Source: Mesorhizobium mediterraneum
GTDB lineage: Bacteria > Pseudomonadota > Alphaproteobacteria > Rhizobiales > Rhizobiaceae
Reading direction: 5' to 3'
Assembly (NCBI RefSeq): GCF_002284565.1
Contig: NZ_NPKI01000027.1
Span: 62,001-126,000, forward strand
Length of the DNA: 64,000 nucleotides
Shown one piece after another: positions 9,080 to 18,401 of this stretch; the stretch's first letter is position 1, and every line of letters starts with the position of its first letter. A program made the translations under genes and the position numbers. The notes under the pieces were generated by a model. The model did not search any database, was not told where the DNA came from, and worked only from the letters and a program-made list of their open reading frames with translations.

Positions 9080-10657
9080 ATGACCGCCGCCCTTCATCCC
9101 GCCGAACCGGCATTGGCAAACGATCGCGCCCGTCGCGGCGGCCGCGCGGGCAAACGTGCCGGCGCAGCGGCGGCGTTCGAGCAGCCGCCTTTCCGTCAGC
9201 TGAAAATCCCGCTGACGCCGACGAAGCTGGTCTCCGACGACGAGCTGGAATCGATCCACCTCGCCTCGCTGCGCGTGCTGCGTGAAATTGGCGTCGACGT
9301 GCTGCATGACGAGGCAAGGCGCATCATGAAGGCGCATGGCGCGGATGTCCGCGACGGCAGTGAGCGGGTCCGCTTCGACAGCGACATGATCCTCGAGCTG
9401 GTTTCGCACTGCCCGTCGGAGTTCACCATCCACGCCCGCAATCCGGCGCACAATGTGCGCTTCGGCGGCGACAATCTGATCATCTCGATGATGGCGTCGG
9501 CGCCCAATTGTTCCGACATCGACCGCGGCCGCCGGCCGGGCAACCAGCAGGACTATCGCAACTTCCTCAAGCTCGCGCAGATGCACAACATCCTGAACTG
9601 CACAGGCGGCTACCCGGTCGAGCCGATCGATATCCATCCGTCCGTCCGGCACCTCGAATGCATCCGCGATTTGAGCGTGCTCACCGATAAGGTGTTCCAC
9701 ATCTATTCACTCGGCAAGGAACGCAATGTCGACGGCATCGAGATCACCAGGATCGCGCGCGGCATCAGCCACGAACAGCTTCTCGAAGAGCCGTCGGTGT
9801 TCACCATCATCAACACCAATTCGCCGCTCAAGCTCGATGTGCCGATGATGGAAGGCATCATCCAGATGTCGAGCAAGGGCCAGGTCGTCATCGTGACGCC
9901 GTTCACCCTGTCGGGCGCCATGGCGCCGGTGACGATAGCCGGCGCGCTAGTGCAGCAGAATGCCGAAGCGCTGTCCGGCATTGCATTCGCCCAGATGGTG
10001 CGCAAAGGCGCGCCCGTCGGCTATGGCGGCTTCACCTCGAATGTCGACATGAAGTCCGGCGCGCCGGCCTTCGGCACGCCGGAATACATGAAGGCGCAAT
10101 TGGTCGGCGGCCAGCTCGCCCGCCGCTACAACATCCCCTACCGCACCTCCAACACCTGCGCCGCCAACACGGTCGACGCACAGGCCGCCTATGAAAGCGT
10201 GTTCTCGCTATGGGGCGCCATCCAGGGCGGCGGCAATCTGATGATGCATGCGGCCGGCTGGCTGGAAGGCGGCCTGCGCTGCTCCTACGAGAAGACCATT
10301 CTGGACATCGATCTGCTGCAGATGATGGCGGAATTCCTGACCCCGCTCGACCTCTCCGAGGAGGCTCTCGGCTTCGACGCCATCCAGTCGGTCGGTCCGG
10401 GCGGCCATTTCTTCGGCACCCAGCACACCCAGGACCGCTACAAGACCGCCTTCTATTCGCCTATCATCTCCGACTGGCGCAATTTCGAGACCTGGGCGGA
10501 AGCCGGATCGCCGACGGCTATCGAAAAAGCCAATCGGGTCTGGAAGGAGCGGCTGGCGACCTATGAAGAGCCCTACATGGACCCGGCTATCCGCGAGGAG
10601 CTCAACGCATTCGTCGAGAAACGCCGGTCCGAAGGCGGCGCGCCGACCGATTTTTGA
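9080..10657 (+). CDS. MttB-family (non-pyrrolysine) methylamine:corrinoid methyltransferase
   Basis: A 525-residue member of the trimethylamine methyltransferase (MttB) superfamily. Methanogen MttB reads an internal UAG as pyrrolysine. This frame has no internal amber, placing it with the non-Pyl homologs, of which Desulfitobacterium MtgB (glycine betaine:corrinoid methyltransferase) is the known precedent. Typical segments include the N-terminal ESIHLASLRVLREIGVDVL and the later VTPFTLSGAMAPVTIAGAL and AAGWLEGGLRCSYEK. An Ala/Arg-rich low-complexity tail of about 25 residues precedes the core. It should transfer a methyl group from a quaternary amine to Co(I) of a corrinoid protein. The start has GAGG 7 bases upstream. 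A FAD-GcvT demethylase follows on the same strand. Confidence 0.85.
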   Translation: MTAALHPAEPALANDRARRGGRAGKRAGAAAAFEQPPFRQLKIPLTPTKLVSDDELESIHLASLRVLREIGVDVLHDEARRIMKAHGADVRDGSERVRFDSDMILELVSHCPSEFTIHARNPAHNVRFGGDNLIISMMASAPNCSDIDRGRRPGNQQDYRNFLKLAQMHNILNCTGGYPVEPIDIHPSVRHLECIRDLSVLTDKVFHIYSLGKERNVDGIEITRIARGISHEQLLEEPSVFTIINTNSPLKLDVPMMEGIIQMSSKGQVVIVTPFTLSGAMAPVTIAGALVQQNAEALSGIAFAQMVRKGAPVGYGGFTSNVDMKSGAPAFGTPEYMKAQLVGGQLARRYNIPYRTSNTCAANTVDAQAAYESVFSLWGAIQGGGNLMMHAAGWLEGGLRCSYEKTILDIDLLQMMAEFLTPLDLSEEALGFDAIQSVGPGGHFFGTQHTQDRYKTAFYSPIISDWRNFETWAEAGSPTAIEKANRVWKERLATYEEPYMDPAIREELNAFVEKRRSEGGAPTDF

Positions 10658-10706
10658 TGATTGTGTCGTTGATGAACTGATCATTTGTATGGATTTGATG
10701 AACGGT

Positions 10707-10797
10707 CGACCCCCACTCCGTCGAGCTTCGCTCGACACCTCTCCGCCGATCGACGGGGTAGAGGAAGGGCGTGAGATTATTCCAGCCGGCGCCCTTC
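10707..10797. repeat. Intergenic palindromic element between mttB-like and FAD-GcvT genes
   Basis: This stretch holds nested dyads: a tight GTCGAG-CTTCG-CTCGAC hairpin, then GAAGGGCG / CGCCCTTC with an 18-base loop. The text cccccactccgtcgag...gatcgacggggtagagg matches the style of short palindromic repeats scattered between Mesorhizobium genes (from memory). It sits in the 200-base gap between two co-directional genes, where it could act as a partial terminator or an mRNA-processing site. No second copy was seen in this window. Confidence 0.5.
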
Positions 10798-10858
10798 TCC
10801 GCTTTATTTTTACGCCCCGCTCACTCGATTCAATCTCTTCAAAAACGGAACTATCTTC

Positions 10859-13432
10859 ATGAAATCTCATGCAAAAGCGGTTGTCATCGGCGGCGGCGTC
10901 GTCGGCTGCTCGGTGCTCTATCATCTGGCCAAGGCCGGCTGGACCGACATCATGCTGATCGAGCGTTCGGAGCTCACCTCCGGCTCGTCCTGGCACGCAG
11001 CGGGCGGCTTCCATACGCTCAATGGCGATCCCAACGTCGCCAAGCTGCAGGCCTATACGGTGCAGCTCTACAGGGAGATCGAAGAGCTTTCCGGCCAGTC
11101 CTGCTCGTTGCACCTGACCGGCGGCGTGATGATGGCCGACACCCCCGAGCGCATGGACTTTTTGCGCCTTGCCCACGCCAAGGGCCGCTATCTCGGAATG
11201 GACACCGAGCTGATCACGCCGTCGGAGGCCAAGGCGATGTTCCCGCTGATGGACGAGACGAATTTCGTCGGCGCCATGTGGGATCCGGTCGAAGGCCATC
11301 TCGATCCTTCCGGAACCACCCACGCCTATGCCAAGGCGGCCAGGAAGCTCGGCGCTGAGATCGTGCTGCGCAACCGGGTCGTCGAGCTGACGCAGGAAGT
11401 CGACGGCACCTGGAACGTCGTCACCGAGCAAGGCACGGTCAAGGCCGAGCATGTCGTCAATTGCGGCGGCCTGTGGGCGCGCGAGATCGGCCGCATGGTC
11501 GGTGTCGAGCTGCCGCTGCTGGCCATGGAGCATATGTACCTTTTGACCGAGCCGATGCCGGAGGTCGAGGAATTCAACAAGTCGACCGGCCGCGAGATGA
11601 TCGGCGTGATGGACTTCAAGGGCGAGATCTACACCCGCCAGGAACGCAACGGCATCCTGCTCGGCACCTATGAAAAGGCCTGCAAGCCGTGGTCTCCAGT
11701 CAACACGCCATGGGATTTCGGCCACGAGCTGCTGCAGCCCGACATCGACCGCATCGCGCCGTCGCTCGAAATCGGCTTCAAGCATTTCCCCGGCATCGAG
11801 AAGGCCGGCATCAAGCAGATCATCAATGGCCCCTTCACCTTCGCGCTGGACGGCAACCCGCTGGTCGGCCCGGTGCAGGGCCTGACCAACTTCTGGTGCG
11901 CCTGCGCCGTCATGGCCGGTTTCTCGCAGGGCGGCGGCGTTGGGCTGGCGCTGTCGAACTGGATGGTCAATGGCGACCCCGGCTTCGACGTCTGGGGCAT
12001 GGACGTCGCTCGCTTCGGCGAATGGGCGAGCCTGCGCTACACCAATGCCAAGGTGCGCGAAAACTATTCGCGCCGCTTTTCCATACGCTTTCCCAACGAG
12101 GAATTGCCGGCTGCTCGCCCGGCTCAGACGACGCCGCTCTACGACACGATGCTGGCCAACAATGCCGTCATGGGCGATTCGTGGGGCCTCGAAACGCCAC
12201 TCTGGTTCGCGCCGAAAGGCACGGAGCCGAAGGATATCGTTTCGTTCCACCGTTCCAACGATTTCGGGCCGATCGGCGAGGAAGTGCGTGCGACCCGCGA
12301 AAGGGTCGGCGTCACCGAGATCGCCAACTTCGCCAAATACGAAGTGTCCGGGCCGGGATCGGAAGATTTCCTCAACCGGCTGATGACCAACCGCATGCCG
12401 AAGATCGGCCGCATCGTGCTGACCCCGATGCTGAACGAGTTCGGCAGGCTGATCGGCGACTTCACCATCGCCAAGGCTGGTGAAGAGCGCTTCATGATCT
12501 GGAGCTCGTCGGCGGCGCAGAAATATCATATGCGCTGGTTCGAGAAGCACCTGCCGAGGGATGGTAGCGTCCGCATCCACCGCTTCGACCAGACGCTTGT
12601 CGGCCTCTCGATCGCCGGGCCGAGATCGCGCGATCTGCTGCAGAAGCTTGTTGACGTGGATGTCTCGACCAAGGCTTTCCGCTTCATGGATTTCCGCGAG
12701 ATGGCGGTCGGCGGCGCGCCCTGCATGGTCAATCGCATCACCTATACCGGCGATCTCGGTTACGAGATCTGGATGGCGCCGGCCTACCAGCGCCTTGTCT
12801 ACAAGGCGATCAAGGATGCCGGCGAAGAGTTTGGCCTTGTCGATTTCGGCATGCGCGCCTTGCTCTCGATGCGCCTGGAAAAGAATTTTCCGACCTGGTT
12901 TCGCGAGCTGCGCCCGATCTACGGGCCGTTCGAAGGAGCAATGGATCGCTTCATCAAGCTGGAGAAGAACGACTTCATCGGGCGCGAAGCGGCGGCCAAG
13001 GAACAGACAGAAGGGCCGAAACGGCGCCGTGTCTCCTTCATCGTAGATGCCGCGGATGCTGACGTGATGGGCGACGAGCCGATCTGGGCCAAGGTCGGCG
13101 GCAAGGATTTTGGCACGGTCGAAAAGCCGCACGGCTATGGCGCGCCACGCTTCGATATATCAGGCAAGGAAGTGCGCGGCTCCAGGGCCGCGGAAGGCGC
13201 CTCGGCCGTGCGCGGCATCGTCGACGGCGACTGGCGCGTGGTCGGCTGGATCACCTCCGGCGGCTATGCGCATTACGTCCAGAAATCGATGGCGCAGGGC
13301 TATGTGCCGGCCGCCTTGGCCGAGAACGAGAGCGCCGGACTGTTCGAGATTGAAATCCTCGGACACCGGCGGCCGGCCCGCATCAATGTCGAGCCGCCTT
13401 TCGATCCGAGTGGCGAGAAGATGCGGGCATAG
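10859..13432 (+). CDS. FAD-dependent dimethylglycine/sarcosine dehydrogenase-like protein with GcvT domain
   Basis: An 857-residue two-domain flavoprotein of the dimethylglycine dehydrogenase family. The N-terminal FAD domain has VVIGGGVVGCSVLYHLAKAG (residues 8-27). The GSSWHAAGG segment carries His46, the position used for covalent FAD in mammalian DMGDH. The C-terminal half (from about residue 440) is a GcvT/aminomethyltransferase-type folate domain, with YEVSGPGSEDFLNRL and GDLGYEIWM. The expected chemistry is oxidative N-demethylation of a secondary or tertiary amine, giving methylene-THF. It lies behind the mttB-like gene and probably acts on that enzyme's product or a related methylamine. 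The exact substrate is open. Confidence 0.85.
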   Translation: MKSHAKAVVIGGGVVGCSVLYHLAKAGWTDIMLIERSELTSGSSWHAAGGFHTLNGDPNVAKLQAYTVQLYREIEELSGQSCSLHLTGGVMMADTPERMDFLRLAHAKGRYLGMDTELITPSEAKAMFPLMDETNFVGAMWDPVEGHLDPSGTTHAYAKAARKLGAEIVLRNRVVELTQEVDGTWNVVTEQGTVKAEHVVNCGGLWAREIGRMVGVELPLLAMEHMYLLTEPMPEVEEFNKSTGREMIGVMDFKGEIYTRQERNGILLGTYEKACKPWSPVNTPWDFGHELLQPDIDRIAPSLEIGFKHFPGIEKAGIKQIINGPFTFALDGNPLVGPVQGLTNFWCACAVMAGFSQGGGVGLALSNWMVNGDPGFDVWGMDVARFGEWASLRYTNAKVRENYSRRFSIRFPNEELPAARPAQTTPLYDTMLANNAVMGDSWGLETPLWFAPKGTEPKDIVSFHRSNDFGPIGEEVRATRERVGVTEIANFAKYEVSGPGSEDFLNRLMTNRMPKIGRIVLTPMLNEFGRLIGDFTIAKAGEERFMIWSSSAAQKYHMRWFEKHLPRDGSVRIHRFDQTLVGLSIAGPRSRDLLQKLVDVDVSTKAFRFMDFREMAVGGAPCMVNRITYTGDLGYEIWMAPAYQRLVYKAIKDAGEEFGLVDFGMRALLSMRLEKNFPTWFRELRPIYGPFEGAMDRFIKLEKNDFIGREAAAKEQTEGPKRRRVSFIVDAADADVMGDEPIWAKVGGKDFGTVEKPHGYGAPRFDISGKEVRGSRAAEGASAVRGIVDGDWRVVGWITSGGYAHYVQKSMAQGYVPAALAENESAGLFEIEILGHRRPARINVEPPFDPSGEKMRA

Positions 13433-13559
13433 GCGGTCAGGGTTGCTGCCCAAGGCCGCCGCCCATCCCAAGGCTGCTACAACATTGTGCGGGGCACGGT
13501 CTCATGCTAGCGCAGCCGGTGCAACTGGCACGGGCGATGAGAACTCCTTGAAGTATTCG

Positions 13560-15077
13560 ATGAAATGGGCCGAATGGCTTGCCGAGGGCAGGATCGGCCG
13601 TTTCCCCGCGGCGATCGTGTTGGTCGCGCTTTATTGCTGCACACAGGTCGTCGTGCTGTCGCTGGCGAGCCTGTGGGCGGGAACCGGGGTCGGTGTCGAT
13701 GACTCCGAACAGCTGATGTATATGCGGTTTTTGTGGGCCGGCTATGGCGGCTCGCAGCCGCCGCTTTACTCCTGGCTCGGCTGGTTGACGTCGTCGGTTT
13801 TCGGAACCAACATCTTCGCGCTTAAACTACTGAAGTATTCCCTGATTTTCGTGGCCTTGACGTCGGTCTTCGTCGCGGTGTGCAAACTCGGCTATTCCCA
13901 GCGCACCGCAGTTGCCTCCATTCTAGGTCTTTTGCTGTTTCCTCAGCTGGTCTGGGAAATGCAGCACACCTTATCGCATACCGTTGCCGCCTTTTGTTTT
14001 TCGGGGCTGCTGCTGCTTGCGCTCGTCGAGCTTCTGCAGCGCAAATCGCTGCTGACCTATGCCTTGTTCGGCCTGGCGATCGGTGCGGCTGTGCTGGCGA
14101 AATACAATCTTTTCATCCTGATTGCCGCGATGCTGGCGGCGACCTTATCGCTGCGCGAGACCCGCCAGGTCATCCTGCGTCCGCAAATCATGATCAGCAT
14201 GGCCGTGGCGCTGCTGGTCTGCCTGCCGACATTGTATTGGACCGCCACGCATCCGAGCGAATTGCTGGCGCGCAGCTACAAGTTCGGCATCAATGAAGGC
14301 GACGGTGCTTTCCTCGTCGCGTTGAAAGGCATCATCGGCTTTGGCGATGCCGTAATGAATTTTGCCATCTTGCCGGTCGTGATTTTCGCAGTGGCGATGC
14401 TGGCGGGACGGGTCAGTCCATCGACGCTCCGCCTACGGCTTCCAGATTCGGAAAAACTATTGTGGCGCATTCTCGGCTTCGGGCTCTGCATCACCATTGT
14501 CCTGGTGATCGCCAGCGGCGCCACCACGTTCAAGGCGCGCTGGTTGTTGCCGGTCCTGCTTTTTTTGCCTGCCGCCTTCGCCGCCCGCATGGACACCCTC
14601 GGCGACAAAGGCAGGACGGCGCAAAACCTCACCATCACCGTTGCAGCCACACTGGCCATACTGATCTTGCCGGCGACATGGGCCTATCAGGTCTATGGCG
14701 GAAAGGGCCAGGGACGCGTCGTCCGTCTAGACTACCCGACGCTGTATCATGATCTGACCGCAGATGGCGCAGTCAAGACGGTCATGTCGGACTGGCACTG
14801 GGTGGGCAATCTCAGGCTCGTCGACCCAGACCTTGTCGTCCTCGGAGAAGAGGTGCCGGGTTTCGCCGCGTTGCTGCAGGAACCCGCCGTTCTGATCTGG
14901 CTCGACAGGCCCAGCCCGGAACCGGAAATCCTGGACCGCATCAGCCAGGCGGGTTTCATCCTGGACAATGAACGCCGCAGCCTCAGGGTTCCCGAATTTC
15001 TCGGTTCGAGCGACGGCAGGCTTGTGACCGTCGTCAAGTTGAAAAAGCGAAATGCCAATGCTCCTGCGGCCGATTGA
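13560..15077 (+). CDS. ArnT/PMT-type membrane glycosyltransferase (GT39-like)
   Basis: A 505-residue polytopic protein with at least ten hydrophobic segments. The first periplasmic loop carries the acidic GVDDSEQLMYMRF motif, followed by SQPPLYSWLGW. This Asp-Asp/Glu layout is that of GT-C enzymes using polyprenyl-phosphate sugars (ArnT, PMT_2). It would add a sugar or aminosugar from a lipid carrier to a periplasmic acceptor. The start is uncertain: the ATG used has a weak ribosome binding site, and a TTG four codons earlier is in frame. It interrupts the methylated-amine genes, and its natural donor might come from the lipid-linked pentose operon at 50-57 kb (speculative). Confidence 0.75.
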   Translation: MKWAEWLAEGRIGRFPAAIVLVALYCCTQVVVLSLASLWAGTGVGVDDSEQLMYMRFLWAGYGGSQPPLYSWLGWLTSSVFGTNIFALKLLKYSLIFVALTSVFVAVCKLGYSQRTAVASILGLLLFPQLVWEMQHTLSHTVAAFCFSGLLLLALVELLQRKSLLTYALFGLAIGAAVLAKYNLFILIAAMLAATLSLRETRQVILRPQIMISMAVALLVCLPTLYWTATHPSELLARSYKFGINEGDGAFLVALKGIIGFGDAVMNFAILPVVIFAVAMLAGRVSPSTLRLRLPDSEKLLWRILGFGLCITIVLVIASGATTFKARWLLPVLLFLPAAFAARMDTLGDKGRTAQNLTITVAATLAILILPATWAYQVYGGKGQGRVVRLDYPTLYHDLTADGAVKTVMSDWHWVGNLRLVDPDLVVLGEEVPGFAALLQEPAVLIWLDRPSPEPEILDRISQAGFILDNERRSLRVPEFLGSSDGRLVTVVKLKKRNANAPAAD

Positions 15078-15095
15078 GATCGGGAGGATAGGAAA

Positions 15096-16463
15096 GTGAG
15101 CGAGCCAGGCGTCGAGCGACGGTTCGGTCGCCACCGCAAGATCATGCCGTTCGAGCCGGACGAAGCGGACTCTATCGACGCGTTGCGCCTGAAGTCGCGG
15201 CAGAAGGCGGCGGCACTCAACCAGCATGTGCTTGGCTACGGCGCACTGGCGGAAGCCGAATGGCATGCCGCCGGCATCGCTGCTCCCGACCTACCCACCA
15301 TGCGTCAGTACCGGCTCGACCGCATCCGCGCCGAGCTGAAGCGCCGCGACTATGCGGGAGCCCTGCTCTACGATCCGATCAACATCCGCTATGCGACCGA
15401 CTCGACCAACATGCAGCTCTGGGTCGCGCACAATCCGACAAGGCATTGTTTCGTTGCCACCGAAGGCCCGGTGGTGCTGTTCGATTATTTCTCCTGCGAG
15501 CACCTTTCCGACCACTCCGGCGTCGTCGACGAGGTGCGGCCGGCAGTGTCGTGGATGTATCTCTATAGCGGCGAGCTGACCGAGCAAAAGACCCGCCGCT
15601 GGGCGGCCGGCATAGCCGATCTGGTGAGGGAACATGGCGGCGGTATCAGCCGCATCGCCGTCGATCACATCAATCCTGAGGGCGTCGAGGAACTCGCCCG
15701 CCTCGGCATTTCGATCGGCAATGGCGAAGCGCTGATGGAAAATGCACGTCTAATCAAATCGCCCGACGAAATCCTGGCCATGCGCCGGTCGATCGTCGCT
15801 TGCGAGGCTGCTATGGGCGAGATGGAAGCAGCGTTGCGGCCAGGAATTTCCGAGAACGAATTATGGGCCGAACTCCACCGCGGCAACATTGCGCGTGGCG
15901 GCGAATGGGTCGAGACCCGGCTCTTGACGTCCGGCCCGCGCACCAATCCGTGGTTCCAGGAATGCTCGGCGCGAATGATCGAAGCCGGCGATCTCGTCGC
16001 TTTCGATACCGATCTGATCGGCCCTTACGGCTTCTGCGCCGACCTGTCGCGCACCTGGCTCTGCGGCGAAACCGAGCCGTCCACCGAGCAAGGCGACCTG
16101 TTTCGCACCGCCGCCGACCAGATCGCCCACAACATTGGCCTGATGCAGCCGGGCACTTCGTTCCGCGACCTAGTCGAGCGATCGGCGGTGCCGCCTGGTG
16201 ATTGCTTCCCGACGCGCTACGGCGTGCTCTATCACGGCGTCGGCCTGGCCGACGAATACCCGACGCTGCCGCATGCGATCGACTGGACCGACGACACGCC
16301 CGACGGCGTGCTTGTGTCAGGCATGGTGCTTTGCGTCGAGAGCTACATCGGCCGGCTCGGCGGACGCGAAGGCGTCAAGATCGAGGACCAGATCCTGATC
16401 ACCGAAACCGGCAACGAGCAGCTTTCAAGCTACCCGCTGGATGAGCGACTGCTCGGCGGCTGA
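15096..16463 (+). CDS. DddP-like M24-fold metalloenzyme (putative DMSP lyase-type; annotated Xaa-Pro peptidase family)
   Basis: This 455-residue protein has the creatinase/prolidase 'pita-bread' fold with a complete dinuclear metal site: Asp304, Asp306, Asp316, His380, Glu415 and Glu430. Sequence blocks such as MRQYRLDRIRAELKRRDY, INIRYATDSTNMQLW, TSGPRTNPWFQEC and YHGVGLADEYP closely follow Roseobacter DddP, the M24-family DMSP lyase, rather than true aminopeptidases P. Relative to the DddP numbering I recall, all six ligands are shifted by exactly 9, and the catalytic Tyr366 and Asp377 have equivalents Tyr375 and Asp386. The start is a GTG with GGGAGGATAGG upstream. Its neighbours act on onium compounds, so the substrate may be DMSP or a betaine analogue. 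Confidence 0.75.
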   Translation: MSEPGVERRFGRHRKIMPFEPDEADSIDALRLKSRQKAAALNQHVLGYGALAEAEWHAAGIAAPDLPTMRQYRLDRIRAELKRRDYAGALLYDPINIRYATDSTNMQLWVAHNPTRHCFVATEGPVVLFDYFSCEHLSDHSGVVDEVRPAVSWMYLYSGELTEQKTRRWAAGIADLVREHGGGISRIAVDHINPEGVEELARLGISIGNGEALMENARLIKSPDEILAMRRSIVACEAAMGEMEAALRPGISENELWAELHRGNIARGGEWVETRLLTSGPRTNPWFQECSARMIEAGDLVAFDTDLIGPYGFCADLSRTWLCGETEPSTEQGDLFRTAADQIAHNIGLMQPGTSFRDLVERSAVPPGDCFPTRYGVLYHGVGLADEYPTLPHAIDWTDDTPDGVLVSGMVLCVESYIGRLGGREGVKIEDQILITETGNEQLSSYPLDERLLGG

Positions 16464-16475
16464 AGGGCGGAAAGC

Positions 16476-18308
16476 TCAGTAGCCGCAGTCGATTTTGCGC
16501 CTGGCCTTGTCGAAAACGCGGTCGAACCGCGCTCGATTGGAGTTCCGATCCTTGGCCGGAAAGGCTTGCAGGAGCGTAGCCTTGTCGGCGCCCATGCCGG
16601 CCAACGTGTTGATCGCCAAGTCGCCATAGCTGGCATGCAGCGGGATGATCCCCGCCCGGATACGCTCCAGCAATGGCTCGATGGCGGGAGCGCCTCGCTC
16701 GCCGAGGCGGCAGAGGCCTTGCACTCCTGCCAGATAGGAATGCTGCCAGAAATTGCCCTTGTCGAGCGGCTGCAGCGCCGCGTCGTCGATCAGATAGAGC
16801 ATCGTCGGGATGGCGTCGGCGCCGAACACGGAAAGCCTGGTCAAAGCCTGAAAAGCGGCGACGCGCCGGTGCGTATCCTTTGCCAGCCTTTCGAGGTCGG
16901 CACGATGCTCCGGGATCACTTGATCGGGCAGGGACTGGATAGCTATGGCCAGGCGCCCAGCTTGCGGTGCTTCGATGTTGCCGAATTTGCTTACCTTGAT
17001 ATCGATTTCGAAAAGCCGCGCGAAAAGCGCGTCGGCAAGCCGCGCCATGCTCTCGGGCGCCACGTCCTTCGCATATTTCGCTGCTGCGAAGACGCTGTCT
17101 GGAACGCCCAGCCGGCGGTCGTTCAGGGCTGCTATGGCGAGGTCGACATCGGGCTGCGACGCAGTCTGCCTACCGCGCAGCCTGTCAAAGAAATCATTGG
17201 CAAGCGAGTTGGTGACGGCGTCGATGGGGCCCGGCTGACTGAGCTTTGCGGCAAGGACCGCGGCCGCATCGTTCGAGTCGTCGACTGCTGGCAGCGTAAG
17301 CTCCATGCCGAGCGTGCCGGTTACGAATGCGCTCCAATCGGGCCGGTCGGCGAACTGGACGATGTGGGTAAGGTCGAGCGTTCTCGGGAAGCCGATGCGA
17401 ATATCGAACTGATAGCCGGTCACATAGCTTGGCAAAAGCAGCGGCAGCAGCCGGTAGGAAGCAACGCCGGTCCATCGGTAGACCTCGGAGAAGGTTGCTC
17501 CGTCCTTGTTGTGCACAGAGATGCGGTAGACCGCGATTGTATCGGCGGTCGGATTGAGCCCTGCCTGGTAGTCGTTCACCCCACGCTTGATCTGCCCGGC
17601 GCTGACCACCGTGTCAGCTTCGGCAAGTGACGCCTCGGATTCGATCAGGCAATTGCCCTTGGCGATCTCAAGCCGCATGCGCTCCGAAGCCTTGGGTGCG
17701 TTCCGCGCCGTGGGACTCTTTTCGAGATCAAGGAGGCGGACATCGGCAAGCTCGACTGGCGGACATGACGCCCGGCGCTCCATGTGGAAGGTCCGGGCGA
17801 TGGAGGAAAAGTCCGGCTCCGGCATCTCCGCGGGATAGCTCATTACCATGATACGCCGGGCGCTGCGTGTCAGCAGTGCACGCATGCAGAAATCGTCACA
17901 GCGGGTCTGGGTCTTTGTCCAGAAGGCTGTCCGATCGGAGCGAACCGCCAGCGTCTCGGCCCGGAACGGCCGCACGATCCGGTCGTTGTCGCCCGATACC
18001 AGCGCCATCGTGGTCCGGTCCATTGACCTGTTGATCAGGAAAGGCGGCACCGCAAGCAGTGCCACCGCGATCAGCGGGCTCGTCAACCAGTTTAATCGGC
18101 CCGGGACCCCGAAGCTGATTGCCCATGTCAACAGCAGGAACAGGAACACCGGCGGGATCAGCGCCATCAGCAGGGCGAGCGGGATGCCGACGATGCTGAT
18201 CGCCGCGACGATGGCTATCTGCGGCAAGAGCAGACATGGCAGTGCCGCCAGCCCCAGGACCAGCAGCACGGTCCGAAATGTCCATCTCTGAATGGTTGCC
18301 ACCGCCAT
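16476..18308 (-). CDS. Membrane-anchored hypothetical protein
   Basis: A 610-residue protein with three or four N-terminal transmembrane segments (about residues 12-95, including ALLAVPPFLINRS). A large soluble part follows, with several cysteines and, in the last 200 residues, a helical region that could be HEAT-like (SVFGADAIPTMLYLID, CRLGERGAPAIEPLLERI). I do not recognise the family. It probably resides in the inner membrane with the soluble part in the periplasm. It is convergent with the DddP-like gene (12-base gap), which suggests no functional link. GGGGACAGCACC precedes the ATG. Confidence 0.65.
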   Translation of the reverse strand: MAVATIQRWTFRTVLLVLGLAALPCLLLPQIAIVAAISIVGIPLALLMALIPPVFLFLLLTWAISFGVPGRLNWLTSPLIAVALLAVPPFLINRSMDRTTMALVSGDNDRIVRPFRAETLAVRSDRTAFWTKTQTRCDDFCMRALLTRSARRIMVMSYPAEMPEPDFSSIARTFHMERRASCPPVELADVRLLDLEKSPTARNAPKASERMRLEIAKGNCLIESEASLAEADTVVSAGQIKRGVNDYQAGLNPTADTIAVYRISVHNKDGATFSEVYRWTGVASYRLLPLLLPSYVTGYQFDIRIGFPRTLDLTHIVQFADRPDWSAFVTGTLGMELTLPAVDDSNDAAAVLAAKLSQPGPIDAVTNSLANDFFDRLRGRQTASQPDVDLAIAALNDRRLGVPDSVFAAAKYAKDVAPESMARLADALFARLFEIDIKVSKFGNIEAPQAGRLAIAIQSLPDQVIPEHRADLERLAKDTHRRVAAFQALTRLSVFGADAIPTMLYLIDDAALQPLDKGNFWQHSYLAGVQGLCRLGERGAPAIEPLLERIRAGIIPLHASYGDLAINTLAGMGADKATLLQAFPAKDRNSNRARFDRVFDKARRKIDCGY

Positions 18309-18401
18309 GGTGCTGTCCCCGCGAAGTCACGCGCAGGTTGCGCGCACATGGTGACGGTCGCGTAAAGATCAGCCCAGGCCCGGATCTATTGCCAATCAGA
18401 G

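Noticed and set aside
10208..13132. 974-codon minus-strand open frame opposite the FAD-GcvT gene
   Set aside because: The length is an effect of high GC. The plus-strand frame has full FAD and GcvT motifs, while this one has low-complexity His/Arg/Asp content and no domain.
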